The notes: a model not told the origin generated them from the sequence alone. Positions 16,814 to 25,260 are shown, counted from the stretch's first letter. The stretch: DNA of 64,000 nucleotides from Alphaproteobacteria bacterium (GCA_018823325.1 JAHJIJ010000030.1:1-64000), one strand, 5' to 3'. Translations and numbers: made by a program.

Positions 16814-17620
16814 TTGCCCCTGATCGATGCCCATTGCCACGTCTCCCCCTTGTGGTTCGAACCGGTCGAAACACTGCTTTTCCAGATGGAAAGAAACGGG
16901 GTCGAGAAGGCCGTTCTCACCCAGATTCTGGGGCAATTCGATAACCGCTATCAGCGCGATTGCGTCACGCGTTACCCTGATCGATTTGTCAGCATAGGCG
17001 CCGTGAATGCGGCAGAGGAAAACGCACCGGACATCGTGGCATCGCTCGCGGCTGAAGGAATGGCAGGGCTGCGCCTGCGTCCTGATGCGCGCAGCCCCGG
17101 GCATGATCCTCTGGCGATCTGGCGCGCGGCGGCTTCGTCTGGCCTTGTCATCAGTTGCGGAGGGGCAAGCGAGCAATTGCTGGCACCGCAGTTTGCATAT
17201 CTCGTCGGCACCTTCCCCGATATGCCATTCATCGTCGAACATCTGGGCGGCTGGACAAGGCCGGACTGCGACAAGAGCGCCGATACGTGGAATGGCATCC
17301 TCGGCCTCGCGCGCTTCCCGAACATCTCGATCAAGATTCCGGCGTTGGGCCAGATCATCTCGCGTGGCGTGGGCAAGCCATTACCGGCTGCCGGCCCGGT
17401 GCTCGACCCATCAGGTGCGTCTGTGCTGACCGAGGCGCTCGCGGCTTTCGGTCATGAACGGCTGATGTGGGGAAGCGATTTCCCCGTGGTCTCTTCCCGG
17501 GAGGGCTATGCAAATGCGCTCGCCTGGACCCGCCAGATCTTCGACGGTTACGGACCCACAGCCGTGGACGCGATCTTCGGCATGAATGCAGAGCGAATAT
17601 TCTTCCAGCGTAAGGCTTGA
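16814..17620 (+). CDS. amidohydrolase (Amidohydro_2, LigI/ACMSD-like)
   Basis: A 268-residue TIM-barrel metal hydrolase. It has the HxH metal motif near the start (IDAHCHV), a strand-5/6 His (VEHLGGW) and the catalytic Asp in MWGSDFPV. The TTG at 16814 is the start, with GAGGATG upstream; no ATG fits. The family includes 2-pyrone-4,6-dicarboxylate lactonase (LigI) and several decarboxylases and hydratases. In this cluster a lactonase or decarboxylase acting after ring cleavage is the most reasonable guess. It lies 55 bases before the propeller gene, with a GntR-type site between them, so the next gene may have its own promoter. Confidence 0.82.
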   Translation: MPLIDAHCHVSPLWFEPVETLLFQMERNGVEKAVLTQILGQFDNRYQRDCVTRYPDRFVSIGAVNAAEENAPDIVASLAAEGMAGLRLRPDARSPGHDPLAIWRAAASSGLVISCGGASEQLLAPQFAYLVGTFPDMPFIVEHLGGWTRPDCDKSADTWNGILGLARFPNISIKIPALGQIISRGVGKPLPAAGPVLDPSGASVLTEALAAFGHERLMWGSDFPVVSSREGYANALAWTRQIFDGYGPTAVDAIFGMNAERIFFQRKA

Positions 17621-17633
17621 AGACCTCGCAAGA

Positions 17634-17644
17634 TCGTTATACAA
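17634..17644. promoter_or_regulatory. predicted GntR/FCD operator before the propeller gene
   Basis: TCGTTATACAA fits TNGTNNNACNA and so does its reverse complement. It lies between the amidohydrolase stop and the start at 17676. Confidence 0.5.
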
Positions 17645-17675
17645 AACGGTATATTTTATTGCTGGAGCAAATCCC

Positions 17676-18845
17676 ATGGCACAGGATGCCAAAACCACGA
17701 TCATCTGCGTTTCCGCGAACGGCAAGACCACGTCCACCAGTGAGACCGCCGCGCGCAGAATGCTGGTTGCGACGGCGGAAGGCCTTGTAGACTTCCGGCG
17801 GGAGACTGTCGAAAGCCCTTGGCAGCGCCAGGCCGAAATGCTGCTGCCGGGCCATCACGTCAGCGCGCTCGTCTATGACGAGCAGACGGATCTGCTGTTT
17901 GCGGGACTTCACTTCCAGGGCGGCCTGCTCGTCAGCGCCGATCAGGGCAAAAGCTGGGAGGCGCGCAACAACGGCCTGCAATCCGAGCATGTCTACAGTC
18001 TGCTGGTCCAGCATGTCGGCGATCAGACCATTCTCAACCTCGGCACCGAGCCGGTGATGTTCTACCGGAGCTTCGATCTGGGGAAGAGCTGGACGGCCTA
18101 TCCGAGCTGCACGCAGGTCGAGGGAACCGAGCACTGGTTCTTCCCGCGCTCGCAACCGCACATCAAGCACATCGCGTCTCATCCTTCCGAGCCTGAGACG
18201 ATTTACATCTGCGTCGAGCAAGGCGATCTGCTCCGCACGGAAGACGGCGGAAATAGCTGGACGTCCATCAACGCGATGGAACGCCCCGACGACAAGTTCC
18301 GGCGCGACCAGCATCGTGTAACATTCTTCCGCGACGATGCCTCGGAGATTTTCTTCACCACCGGTATCGGTCTCTATCACACCACCGACCGGGGGAATTC
18401 CTGGGAGCGGCTGACCGATACAAGTCATCCCTGCGCCTACCCGGACCCGTTCTTCGTGCATCCGCGCAAGGAACTGCTGTTCATGGTCGGAGCCGGCATG
18501 AACCCCAACCCGAACTGGGGGGCTGAAGGCACGGCCTATCCCAAGTTCATGATCAGTACCGACCATGGCAAGAGCTGGGCCGTCAGCATGGACGGCATGG
18601 CCGACCCGATCAGAGGCAATCTGGAAGTCGCAGCGATGCATGACTCCCCCGAGGGCGGCGTGGAGCTCTTCACCGGCTCTGCCTGCGGAGAACTCTACAC
18701 GAGCAAGGACGAAGCGAAGAGCTGGCAGCATATCTCCGAGAGCCTGCCCGCCATGTCCAAGGGCCCCCATTTCCGCCACTTCCTCCCACCCGAGGAACGG
18801 GCCGCCTATGAGGAAAAACTGCGAGCGCTGAACGCGTTCGCCTGA
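17676..18845 (+). CDS. Asp-box (BNR) beta-propeller protein, probably cytoplasmic
   Basis: A 389-residue protein with at least six Asp-box motifs of the form S/TxDxGxS/TW: SADQGKSW, SFDLGKSW, TEDGGNSW, TTDRGNSW, STDHGKSW and a degenerate SKDEAKSW. Regular spacing indicates a sialidase or VPS10-like propeller. No signal peptide is visible after ATG 17676 (GGAG eight bases upstream). It lacks the arginine triad pattern I would look for in a true sialidase. Asp-box propellers mostly bind or scaffold; a few act as lyases or hydrolases. Its place between two amidohydrolases suggests that it takes part in the same pathway, possibly as an enzyme of undescribed type. Confidence 0.75.
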   Translation: MAQDAKTTIICVSANGKTTSTSETAARRMLVATAEGLVDFRRETVESPWQRQAEMLLPGHHVSALVYDEQTDLLFAGLHFQGGLLVSADQGKSWEARNNGLQSEHVYSLLVQHVGDQTILNLGTEPVMFYRSFDLGKSWTAYPSCTQVEGTEHWFFPRSQPHIKHIASHPSEPETIYICVEQGDLLRTEDGGNSWTSINAMERPDDKFRRDQHRVTFFRDDASEIFFTTGIGLYHTTDRGNSWERLTDTSHPCAYPDPFFVHPRKELLFMVGAGMNPNPNWGAEGTAYPKFMISTDHGKSWAVSMDGMADPIRGNLEVAAMHDSPEGGVELFTGSACGELYTSKDEAKSWQHISESLPAMSKGPHFRHFLPPEERAAYEEKLRALNAFA

Positions 18846-19038
18846 CCCGGCAGCATTTCAATCGGTCGACCTGGGGCGGAAGCAACCCGGTGCGGCGTTT
18901 ACAGGGGGGACGGGTTTTGGATCGGTTTGGAATGGCGATTTTCCGTAACGGCGGTGTTCGACGATCGGTGTGTGCCGCACCTCGGTCGATGCTCCTTATC
19001 TGCCTCTCCGCAGCAGATTGACGAGCCCAGCGCACCCC

Positions 19039-19899
19039 ATGATCGATACGCACGCTCATCTTGTCTCTGACGACAAGGAGAAATACCCGCCGGCGCCTCC
19101 GGGCGGCATATTGCCACCCATGGCCTTCGACAATGTCATGACGGCAGAGACTCTGCTGCAGGAGATGGACCGGACGGCGGTCGACCGCGCGATACTGGTC
19201 CAGCGCGGCTCGATCTACGGATTCGACAGCGCCTATGTCTGCGAGAGCGCCAGGCTTTACCCGGATCGCTTCGCGGCCGTGTGCTCGATCGATGCGTCGC
19301 AGCCCGATTGCGGAGAGACAGTCCACTACTGGGTCAAGGAACGCGGCGCGGTCGGCATCAGGCTGATGGAACTCATCAAGGATTCGGACATCGGCTGGCT
19401 CGATTCCCGCGTCGGTCGCGATGCCTGGCATGCTGCCGCAGAGCTGAATGTCCCGGTTTGCGTCCATTTCTTCCCCTGGAACCGCGCCGTCGGTCTCGCC
19501 CGGCTACAGCAGATCCTCTCCGAGGTGCCGGGGCTTGTCGTCGTCGTCGATCATCTCAGTTCCATCCAGAGCGATGCGCCCGGCCCGGACTATGGTGTGG
19601 ACGACCGGCTGAGCTCGATCGCCCAGTTCGACAACGTCGTCGTCAAATTCACGACGATCCCGCTGGGCAGGCTGGACAAGGCGGGCATCGACGCGCGCCC
19701 GCTCATCGAGCGTGTCACACGGCTGTTCGGCGCAGATCGCATGATGTGGGGATCGGACATCACCCAGTCCCCGGGCAATTATGCCTATATGGCAGCGTTG
19801 GGCCAGTCGTCCGTCAGCGGGCTGCCGACCGCGCAGCAGGAGATGATCCTGGGTGGCACGGCGATGCGCGTCTACGGCAGACGCTGGAGCCGAGCCTGA
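19039..19899 (+). CDS. amidohydrolase (Amidohydro_2), second copy
   Basis: A 286-residue TIM-barrel hydrolase with HxH (IDTHAHLV), His in VVVDHLSS and Asp in MMWGSDITQ. It is related in plan to the protein at 16814 but diverged. The start ATG 19039 has only a weak GACGAG upstream. The region 18846-19038 before it holds no gene and no clear operator. Being followed by the alcohol dehydrogenase and then a GntR gene, it probably shares their transcript. A lactonase or decarboxylase role is inferred from the family. Confidence 0.82.
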   Translation: MIDTHAHLVSDDKEKYPPAPPGGILPPMAFDNVMTAETLLQEMDRTAVDRAILVQRGSIYGFDSAYVCESARLYPDRFAAVCSIDASQPDCGETVHYWVKERGAVGIRLMELIKDSDIGWLDSRVGRDAWHAAAELNVPVCVHFFPWNRAVGLARLQQILSEVPGLVVVVDHLSSIQSDAPGPDYGVDDRLSSIAQFDNVVVKFTTIPLGRLDKAGIDARPLIERVTRLFGADRMMWGSDITQSPGNYAYMAALGQSSVSGLPTAQQEMILGGTAMRVYGRRWSRA

Positions 19900-19950
19900 C
19901 CTTCGGATAGGGGCAAGGCTCTGCCCACGGGTGACGAGGATGGAGGGAAA

Positions 19951-21063
19951 ATGATGGAATCCGTGTCTCGTGCTTCTGTGAAGGTCGACATCGAACGATC
20001 TGAAATCAGGGAATTTCTACTGCCTCCTGTGGGCGACAATGACGGCCTTCTGAAAGTCGAGGCGTCTGGCGTGGGCGGCAGCGATCCGGAAATGTACCGG
20101 AAGGAAAATACCGCGCCGTGCATCATGGGCCACGAGAATGTCGGCACCGTCGCCAAGATCGGCGATGCGGCGGCGCGGCGGTGGGGCATAGGCCCCGGCG
20201 ACCGGATCGCCCTGCACGAATATCTGCCCTGCTGGCACTGCCACTGGTGCCGGCAAGGCGATTTCCGGCTTTGCATGGAAGCCGACTTCTTCAACGTGAA
20301 GGATCGGTTCAACACGCTGCGCTATGGCACCTGCAACGCCGATATCCCTCCCCATCTGTGGGGCGGCTTTTCCGAATATATGTATCTGGCGCCCAATGCG
20401 GTCATTCACAAAATCCCCGCAGATATGGACGCCCGCCTCGCAACGCTGGCGGTGCCCTTGGGCAATGGCGTCCAATGGGCCGTGCTGGATGGCGGCGCCG
20501 GACTGGGCAAGACCGTCCTCGTCTTCGGCCCCGGTCAACAGGGCCTGAGTTGCGCCCTTGCCGCCAAGCAGGCCGGGTCGCTTACCGTCATCATCGCCGG
20601 CCAGACGCGCGACCGGGCGCGGCTGGATCTTTCGCTCAGCCTGGGTGCCGACATCGCCGTGGATGTGCAGCAGGAAGACCTGACCGCTGCCGTGATGCGG
20701 GCGACTGACGGCAGAGGCGTGGATGTGGTGGTCGATACAACCGGCGATCCGGATGGGAGCATTGCCGCGCAGGCCATTGCCCTTTCCGCGAAAGGCGCCT
20801 GGCTCAGCCTGAACGGCCTCGGTGCCTCAGTGCCTTTGGGGGAGATCAAGAAGCGCTATCTCACCGTGCGGGCACCGCGTGGGCACAGCTACCGCGCGGT
20901 CCAGACAGCCCTCGATATTCTGGCGAGCAAGCAATGGCCGGCCGAGCGCCTGTGCAGCCATGATTTCGCGCTGAATCAGGTTCATGAGGCCATTCTGGCG
21001 ACGGCCGGCCGCGGCATCGAGGGCGCAATTCACGTGACCGTCTCACCGCACAAAGGTGATTGA
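19951..21063 (+). CDS. zinc-type alcohol dehydrogenase lacking the catalytic Cys
   Basis: A 370-residue medium-chain dehydrogenase. The structural zinc cysteines are present (C94, C97, C100, C108), as are MGHENVG (H61, E62) and the Rossmann motif VFGPGQQG. At the place of the catalytic zinc cysteine (usual GxCGTD) it reads GVGGSDPE, so residue 42 is Gly. The catalytic zinc may be absent or differently held, and the reaction may therefore not be a simple alcohol oxidation. GGAGGGAAA precedes ATG 19951. It follows the amidohydrolase by 51 bases and precedes the GntR gene. Confidence 0.85.
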   Translation: MMESVSRASVKVDIERSEIREFLLPPVGDNDGLLKVEASGVGGSDPEMYRKENTAPCIMGHENVGTVAKIGDAAARRWGIGPGDRIALHEYLPCWHCHWCRQGDFRLCMEADFFNVKDRFNTLRYGTCNADIPPHLWGGFSEYMYLAPNAVIHKIPADMDARLATLAVPLGNGVQWAVLDGGAGLGKTVLVFGPGQQGLSCALAAKQAGSLTVIIAGQTRDRARLDLSLSLGADIAVDVQQEDLTAAVMRATDGRGVDVVVDTTGDPDGSIAAQAIALSAKGAWLSLNGLGASVPLGEIKKRYLTVRAPRGHSYRAVQTALDILASKQWPAERLCSHDFALNQVHEAILATAGRGIEGAIHVTVSPHKGD

Positions 21064-21179
21064 ATGCGCATTGACGCGCCGAGCCTCCGGATGTTCGGGA
21101 AGGACGAGGTTTCGTTAGGTTTTTTAAGCGTACCAATTATCTTCCACGTTCGGATAAGCATGCCGCGAGGAGCAACCAT

Positions 21180-21824
21180 TTGGCCACAATGATCGACCTG
21201 GGGGACTCCCTGCCCAACGTGGTGGCGGACGAACTGCGCGCGCTGATTGTTCGAGGAACCCTCCTGCCCGGCGAGCATCTGGGCCAGACGCAGCTTGCTG
21301 GCAGATTTGGCCGCAGCAAGGTGCCGATCCGCGAGGCGCTCAAGCTGCTGGCGACGGAGGGCTTCCTGCGCCACGATCACAATCGCGGCTACTTCGTCGC
21401 TCCTCTGGAAATCGAAGAAGCGCGGCAACTCTACAAGCTGCGCCGGTGGCTCGAAGCCGAATTGCTCGCGACGGCAGTGTGGCCCACGGACGAGCAGATT
21501 GCCGGTTTCCGGCGCCAGTTCGATCAGCTCGACGCCATGGATCAGGTCGGCGACTTCAGCAACTGGGCCAAGGCGCTTGAAAGCCTGCGCCTCGCCCTCT
21601 TCGCGCTCTCACCCGAGACCATCTTGCTGCGCGAAGCAACACGGCTCTGGCGCCTGACGGACCGTTATCGGTCGCTCATGCCGCGCACCATGAGCGAGAG
21701 CCCGGAACGCAAGCTGATCGATGCGCTCGCGGCGCGCGACAGGGATGCCCTGCTGGCAGACTATATGCAGGCACGCCACAAGATCGAGGATGCTCTGGAA
21801 CAGGTTTTCCAGAACCGTCGCTAA
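21180..21824 (+). CDS. GntR-family regulator, FCD (FadR/VanR) subfamily, copy 1
   Basis: A 214-residue regulator. The winged helix-turn-helix spans about residues 10-75 (LGQTQLAGRFGRSKVPIREA is the recognition part) and a helical FCD ligand domain follows. It is paralogous to the regulator at 24459: both share NRGYF/NRGFF at the wing and LWxLTDRYR in the FCD domain. Several positions where FCD proteins usually carry metal-binding His are not His here (LRLALFAL, ERKLIDAL). TTG 21180 is chosen because GAGGAG stands seven bases before it. It probably binds the TNGTNNNACNA elements of this island, or half of them. Confidence 0.88.
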   Translation: MATMIDLGDSLPNVVADELRALIVRGTLLPGEHLGQTQLAGRFGRSKVPIREALKLLATEGFLRHDHNRGYFVAPLEIEEARQLYKLRRWLEAELLATAVWPTDEQIAGFRRQFDQLDAMDQVGDFSNWAKALESLRLALFALSPETILLREATRLWRLTDRYRSLMPRTMSESPERKLIDALAARDRDALLADYMQARHKIEDALEQVFQNRR

Positions 21825-21864
21825 CGCCCTGGAGCGGCCCTGCCCTCTCCACACCAATGCAAGA

Positions 21865-22524
21865 TCAGGGCTGCTTGCGGCTCTGGAGAGTGTGATATTT
21901 GAACTGCTTGCGGGCCTCATCGAGGCGCATGCCGGTGCGGCAGGCAGCGCGAATGCTCTCCTCGGCGGCGTGAATCTCCTCGGCGGCGGCAAGCACCGCC
22001 TCCTCATGCGCCTGCGGGATGACGATCACGCCGTCTGGATCGCCGCGCAAAATGTCGCCGGGCGCGACGCGCGCGCCGCCGATGTTGACCGGGCAGTTGG
22101 TGACCTCGACCTGCACCCGGTCCTTGCCCGTGCGCATCCAATGGCCCTTGCTGAACACCGGGTAGCCGAGCGCGCGGCACAGCGAGACATCGCGGCTGAT
22201 CCCGTCGATCACGGTGCCCGCCAGCCCGCGCCGGTGGGCGATCTCGGTGAGGATATCGCCCCAGATGGTCGCATCCTCGCGCCCGCCATTGTCGATGACC
22301 ACGACATGGCCCGGCGGCACATCGTCGATATAATCACCCACCGTCCCCGGCGGGGTCGAGGCCGGGCCGCAGAGCATCGTGTAAGCGCGACCCGCCATGC
22401 GGAAATCAGGATCCCGCCCGACGATCTTGTAGCACTGGCCAACAATGCCCAGCCGGTCGAGCGCATCACTCAGCGTGGCAGTGTCCAGCGCAGCAGCGCG
22501 CGCGACGTTGCGGTCTTCAGTCAT
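21865..22524 (-). CDS. RraA-family aldolase/decarboxylase-like protein 1
   Basis: A 219-residue RraA-fold protein, the family that includes HMG/CHA aldolase, which splits 4-carboxy-4-hydroxy-2-oxoadipate to pyruvate and oxaloacetate. It shows TLSDALDRLG, DNGGREDATIWGDI and GTVIDGISRDV. The Arg-Asp of the aldolase motif is present, but the following acidic residue (R-D-x-x-E/D) is replaced (RDVSL). It is the last gene of a three-gene minus-strand operon; the upstream stop and this start overlap by one base. It may form a hetero-oligomer with the second RraA protein or use a different substrate. Confidence 0.82.
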   Translation of the reverse strand: MTEDRNVARAAALDTATLSDALDRLGIVGQCYKIVGRDPDFRMAGRAYTMLCGPASTPPGTVGDYIDDVPPGHVVVIDNGGREDATIWGDILTEIAHRRGLAGTVIDGISRDVSLCRALGYPVFSKGHWMRTGKDRVQVEVTNCPVNIGGARVAPGDILRGDPDGVIVIPQAHEEAVLAAAEEIHAAEESIRAACRTGMRLDEARKQFKYHTLQSRKQP

Positions 22525-23210
22525 CAGCTGTCGCCCTTGAGCATATATTCGTAGTTCGTACCGAGCACGGCGCTCGCGCTCTCGCCGGTCGCCAGCCGCC
22601 GCGTCATCTCGCCCTCGCGGCGCACGATGTCCTCTGCAGCATCGAGCACACGGGCGATGTCACCCGGCGCGATGAACACCGCCGCACTGGAATCGCAGAT
22701 CACATAGAAACCCGGCTCGACGGTGAAGTCCCCCACCGTCACCGGCACATCGGTGGCGTCCTCATACACCCGGTTGCGCGCCGTGCGGGCGGTATAGCCC
22801 CGGCAGAAGACCGGGAAGCCGATCTCGCGGGCTTCGTCCACATCGCGGGCCAGCCCCTCGCAGATCACCCCGGCCACGCCCTTGTGCTGTGCCCCGCGCG
22901 ACAAAATCCCGCCCCAGCAGCCGGCATCGATGCCGGTGCGCTGCTCGACCACGATCACATCGTCCGGCCCGCTGGCATCGATCGCCGCTGCGCCCAGATG
23001 CACCGGCGGGCGATCCGCAGGCGCATTGCCGGCCTTGAGCTTCACCGTATGCACCCGCCCGGCGATCCGCTTGCCCGGCGAGGCTGAGCGCAGCCCGGTC
23101 ACGCAGCCGGCCAGCCCCAGCTTGTCCAGCGTGTCCGATACCGCGCAGGCATCAAGCTTGCGCAGGCGCGCGACATGGGGGTCTGTTGCTGTCACGTCCG
23201 GCCCGCTCAT
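22524..23210 (-). CDS. RraA-family aldolase-like protein 2
   Basis: A 228-residue RraA-fold protein with AVSDTLDKLG, CWGGILSRGAQHKGVAG and the full aldolase-type motif GLARDVDE (R-D-x-x-E). It is therefore the better candidate for true CHA-type aldolase activity (pyruvate release). It overlaps the LigJ-like gene by four bases (ATGA) and the next RraA gene by one base, so the three are translated as a unit. Such a hydratase-aldolase pair is the end of the 4,5-protocatechuate and gallate cleavage routes. Confidence 0.85.
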   Translation of the reverse strand: MSGPDVTATDPHVARLRKLDACAVSDTLDKLGLAGCVTGLRSASPGKRIAGRVHTVKLKAGNAPADRPPVHLGAAAIDASGPDDVIVVEQRTGIDAGCWGGILSRGAQHKGVAGVICEGLARDVDEAREIGFPVFCRGYTARTARNRVYEDATDVPVTVGDFTVEPGFYVICDSSAAVFIAPGDIARVLDAAEDIVRREGEMTRRLATGESASAVLGTNYEYMLKGDS

Positions 23211-24217
23211 GCCTGTGGCACATCCAGCTTGAAGAGCCGCGCGGCATTGCCGAACATGATCTTGTCCTTCTCCTCCTGGCTCAGCCAGTCAAAGCCGGTG
23301 ATGAAGGGCGCGATGTCATCCAGCGTCTTGCCGGTCGCGGGGTCCACGGCCGATCCGACGCCCGGGCATTCCGCGCCGAACAGACAATTGTCCGCCCCCA
23401 CGGTCTTGATAAGCAGCCGCAGCGCTTCCTCCGAATAAAGCACCGTATCATAATAGATGTGGCGCATCTTATCGAGGAACTCCTCGCCCTTGCGCAGGCC
23501 GGACGCCCGGAAGCGGCCGACGTGATAGGGAATCGCGCCGCCGCCATGGCTGCACACGATCTTGAGCGAAGGGAAATCCTTGAACACGTCGCTCTCCAGC
23601 AGGCCATAGACCGCCATCGTCTCCTCCAGCAGGAAGTTGAGCGTATAGGGCGCGCGGCGGCTACGCGATCCGGCGGAATGGATGTGCGCCGGCACGTCCA
23701 GTTCGCAGAGCTTCTCGTAGAGTGGATACCAGTAGCGATCCCCCATGGGCGGAGGCTCGGTGCCATCATTTTCATAAGGATCGGGGTTGAGCAGGCAGCC
23801 CTTGAAACCGAGCGTCTTCACGCAGCGCTCAAGCTCCGGCAGCACATTTTCAATGGGCTCGCCGGCGACCTGCGGAAGACCGCAGATCGGCGCAAAGCGA
23901 TCGGGTAAAAGCTGACACTGGCGCGCAATGATGTCGTTCGTCGCCTCGGTAAACCAGTGCACGAGAAAGCCCGGCTTTTCGGAATGCATCATCTGGAACG
24001 GGCGCGGGCTGAGCAGCTGATAATTGGTGCCGACCCGGTCGAGCATATCGAGATGACCGCAGGGCGCCATCTCCTTCTTGTTGGTGTAAGCGAGAATCTG
24101 TTCGTCCGTCAGATCCGGGAATTTCTTGCCGTGTTCGCCGCGATGGGAAAGCAGCAGGGACTTGTAAACCCACAGCTCTGCCGGTGCACTGACATGGCCG
24201 TGACAATCGATGATCAT
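23207..24217 (-). CDS. LigJ-like 4-oxalomesaconate hydratase family protein (amidohydrolase fold)
   Basis: A 336-residue amidohydrolase-fold protein that closely follows LigJ of Sphingobium SYK-6 as I remember it: IIDCHGH, LNPDP in the middle, WYPLYEKLCELDVPAHIH, and HGGGAIPYHVGRFR. LigJ hydrates 4-oxalomesaconate to CHA, which an RraA-type aldolase then splits; the next two genes are RraA-type. ATG 24217 follows GGGGA with proper spacing; the longer frame to 24253 has none. Its promoter region holds a near-match GntR-type site at 24268 and faces the second GntR gene. The substrate may differ from OMA if the ring-cleavage substrate differs. Confidence 0.82.
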   Translation of the reverse strand: MIIDCHGHVSAPAELWVYKSLLLSHRGEHGKKFPDLTDEQILAYTNKKEMAPCGHLDMLDRVGTNYQLLSPRPFQMMHSEKPGFLVHWFTEATNDIIARQCQLLPDRFAPICGLPQVAGEPIENVLPELERCVKTLGFKGCLLNPDPYENDGTEPPPMGDRYWYPLYEKLCELDVPAHIHSAGSRSRRAPYTLNFLLEETMAVYGLLESDVFKDFPSLKIVCSHGGGAIPYHVGRFRASGLRKGEEFLDKMRHIYYDTVLYSEEALRLLIKTVGADNCLFGAECPGVGSAVDPATGKTLDDIAPFITGFDWLSQEEKDKIMFGNAARLFKLDVPQA

Positions 24218-24267
24218 GGAAATTTCCCCGCGCAGGATCTCGCCCGAAGGCATTCAAGAATACATTT

Positions 24268-24278
24268 TTGTATACCAA
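24268..24278. promoter_or_regulatory. near-match GntR/FCD site upstream of the LigJ-like operon
   Basis: TTGTATACCAA departs from TNGTNNNACNA by one fixed base but keeps the palindromic TTG...CAA form of the element at 13220. It lies 50 bases before the operon start. Confidence 0.42.
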
Positions 24279-24372
24279 TCGAGGAAAGCGGGTCAAGCAG
24301 GCTTGGGGCTTTGAAGGACTGCATCCAGCGCAAAGCGCTCACAGTTCCCGCAGAGTGAAAATGTCTACATTT

Positions 24373-24383
24373 TTGTGAGACAG
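24373..24383. promoter_or_regulatory. near-match GntR/FCD site upstream of the second GntR gene
   Basis: TTGTGAGACAG fits TNGTNNNACNA except for the last base. Its place before the regulator at 24459 would allow autoregulation. Confidence 0.38.
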
Positions 24384-24458
24384 CACGCTAGGGAGAGCGC
24401 GGACGCTCAGGGCCGGCTCAGGCGCCCTGGCTGTCCGGACGACGAAGGAACGCTTGGA

Positions 24459-25124
24459 ATGCAGGAAACAGTGAAGTCCGAACGCGGAGTCCCCGCCAAG
24501 ATCGCCAATGAACTGCGGCAGCTCATCGCGCGGGGAACCCTGGCGCCGGGCATGCGCCTGGGCCAGACCGAATTGGCCGAACAGTTCAACGCCAGCCGGG
24601 TGCCCGTGCGTGAGGCGCTCAAGCTGCTGAGTTCGGAAGGGATCATCGAGCATGACCCCAATCGCGGCTTCTTCGTCACCCGCCTATCCCGTGACGAAGC
24701 CGAGCAGCTCTTTGCCCTGCGCCACCTCGTCGAGGACGAATTGCTCAAGACCGTGGAATGGCCCGACGCCGAGCAACTCGCCGAACTGGAGCGGCGCGAG
24801 CAGCGCCTCGAAGATCTGCTCGATGAAGGCGATCGCTCAAGCTGGTGGACAGAGCATCGCGAATTCCACACGATGATCTTCAACCTTTCCCCCAAGAAGA
24901 CCATCGTGCGCGAGGCAATGCGCCTCTGGGCCCTCACTGATCGCTATCGCGCGCTGCTGCCGCTTCCGCGCCGGAACAGCGAGGAACGCAAGGTCGTCGA
25001 CAAGCGCGAACTGCTGAACGCCATCCGCCAGAAGGACAGCAAGAAGCTGCTCGCCGCACGCCGGATGCGCCGGGAATCCTTCGAGCGCATGCTGCTCGAA
25101 ACATTGGAGGCTCGCGGGCTTTAA
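24459..25124 (+). CDS. GntR-family regulator, FCD subfamily, copy 2
   Basis: A 221-residue regulator with an N-terminal winged helix (LGQTELAEQFNASRVPVREA) and an FCD domain. One candidate metal His remains (EFHTMIF), but the late His of the family is Arg here (RRMRRESFER). AAGGA precedes ATG 24459 by nine bases. It is divergent from the LigJ-like operon and followed by a strong hairpin terminator. Two close FCD paralogs in one catabolic island suggest either overlapping control of the same sites or response to two intermediates. Confidence 0.88.
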   Translation: MQETVKSERGVPAKIANELRQLIARGTLAPGMRLGQTELAEQFNASRVPVREALKLLSSEGIIEHDPNRGFFVTRLSRDEAEQLFALRHLVEDELLKTVEWPDAEQLAELERREQRLEDLLDEGDRSSWWTEHREFHTMIFNLSPKKTIVREAMRLWALTDRYRALLPLPRRNSEERKVVDKRELLNAIRQKDSKKLLAARRMRRESFERMLLETLEARGL

Positions 25125-25215
25125 GTGCCGGATCAGGCCTCGTCTGTCCTATTTTCCCATATCGGACTAAGTTCGGGAACGGCCTGCGCCGGCTCGTTGA
25201 ACCTGTAAAACCTAT

Positions 25216-25260
25216 AAAATCAAAAGCTTATCCCACGGTGAGCGCGGGCTTTTGATTTTT
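25216..25260 (+). terminator. rho-independent terminator after the second GntR gene
   Basis: The 12-base arms AAAATCAAAAGC (25216-25227) and GCTTTTGATTTT (25248-25259) pair perfectly, and the right arm runs into Ts. The A-rich left flank would let it work from the other side as well. No gene is seen in the rest of 25125-25389. Confidence 0.75.
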
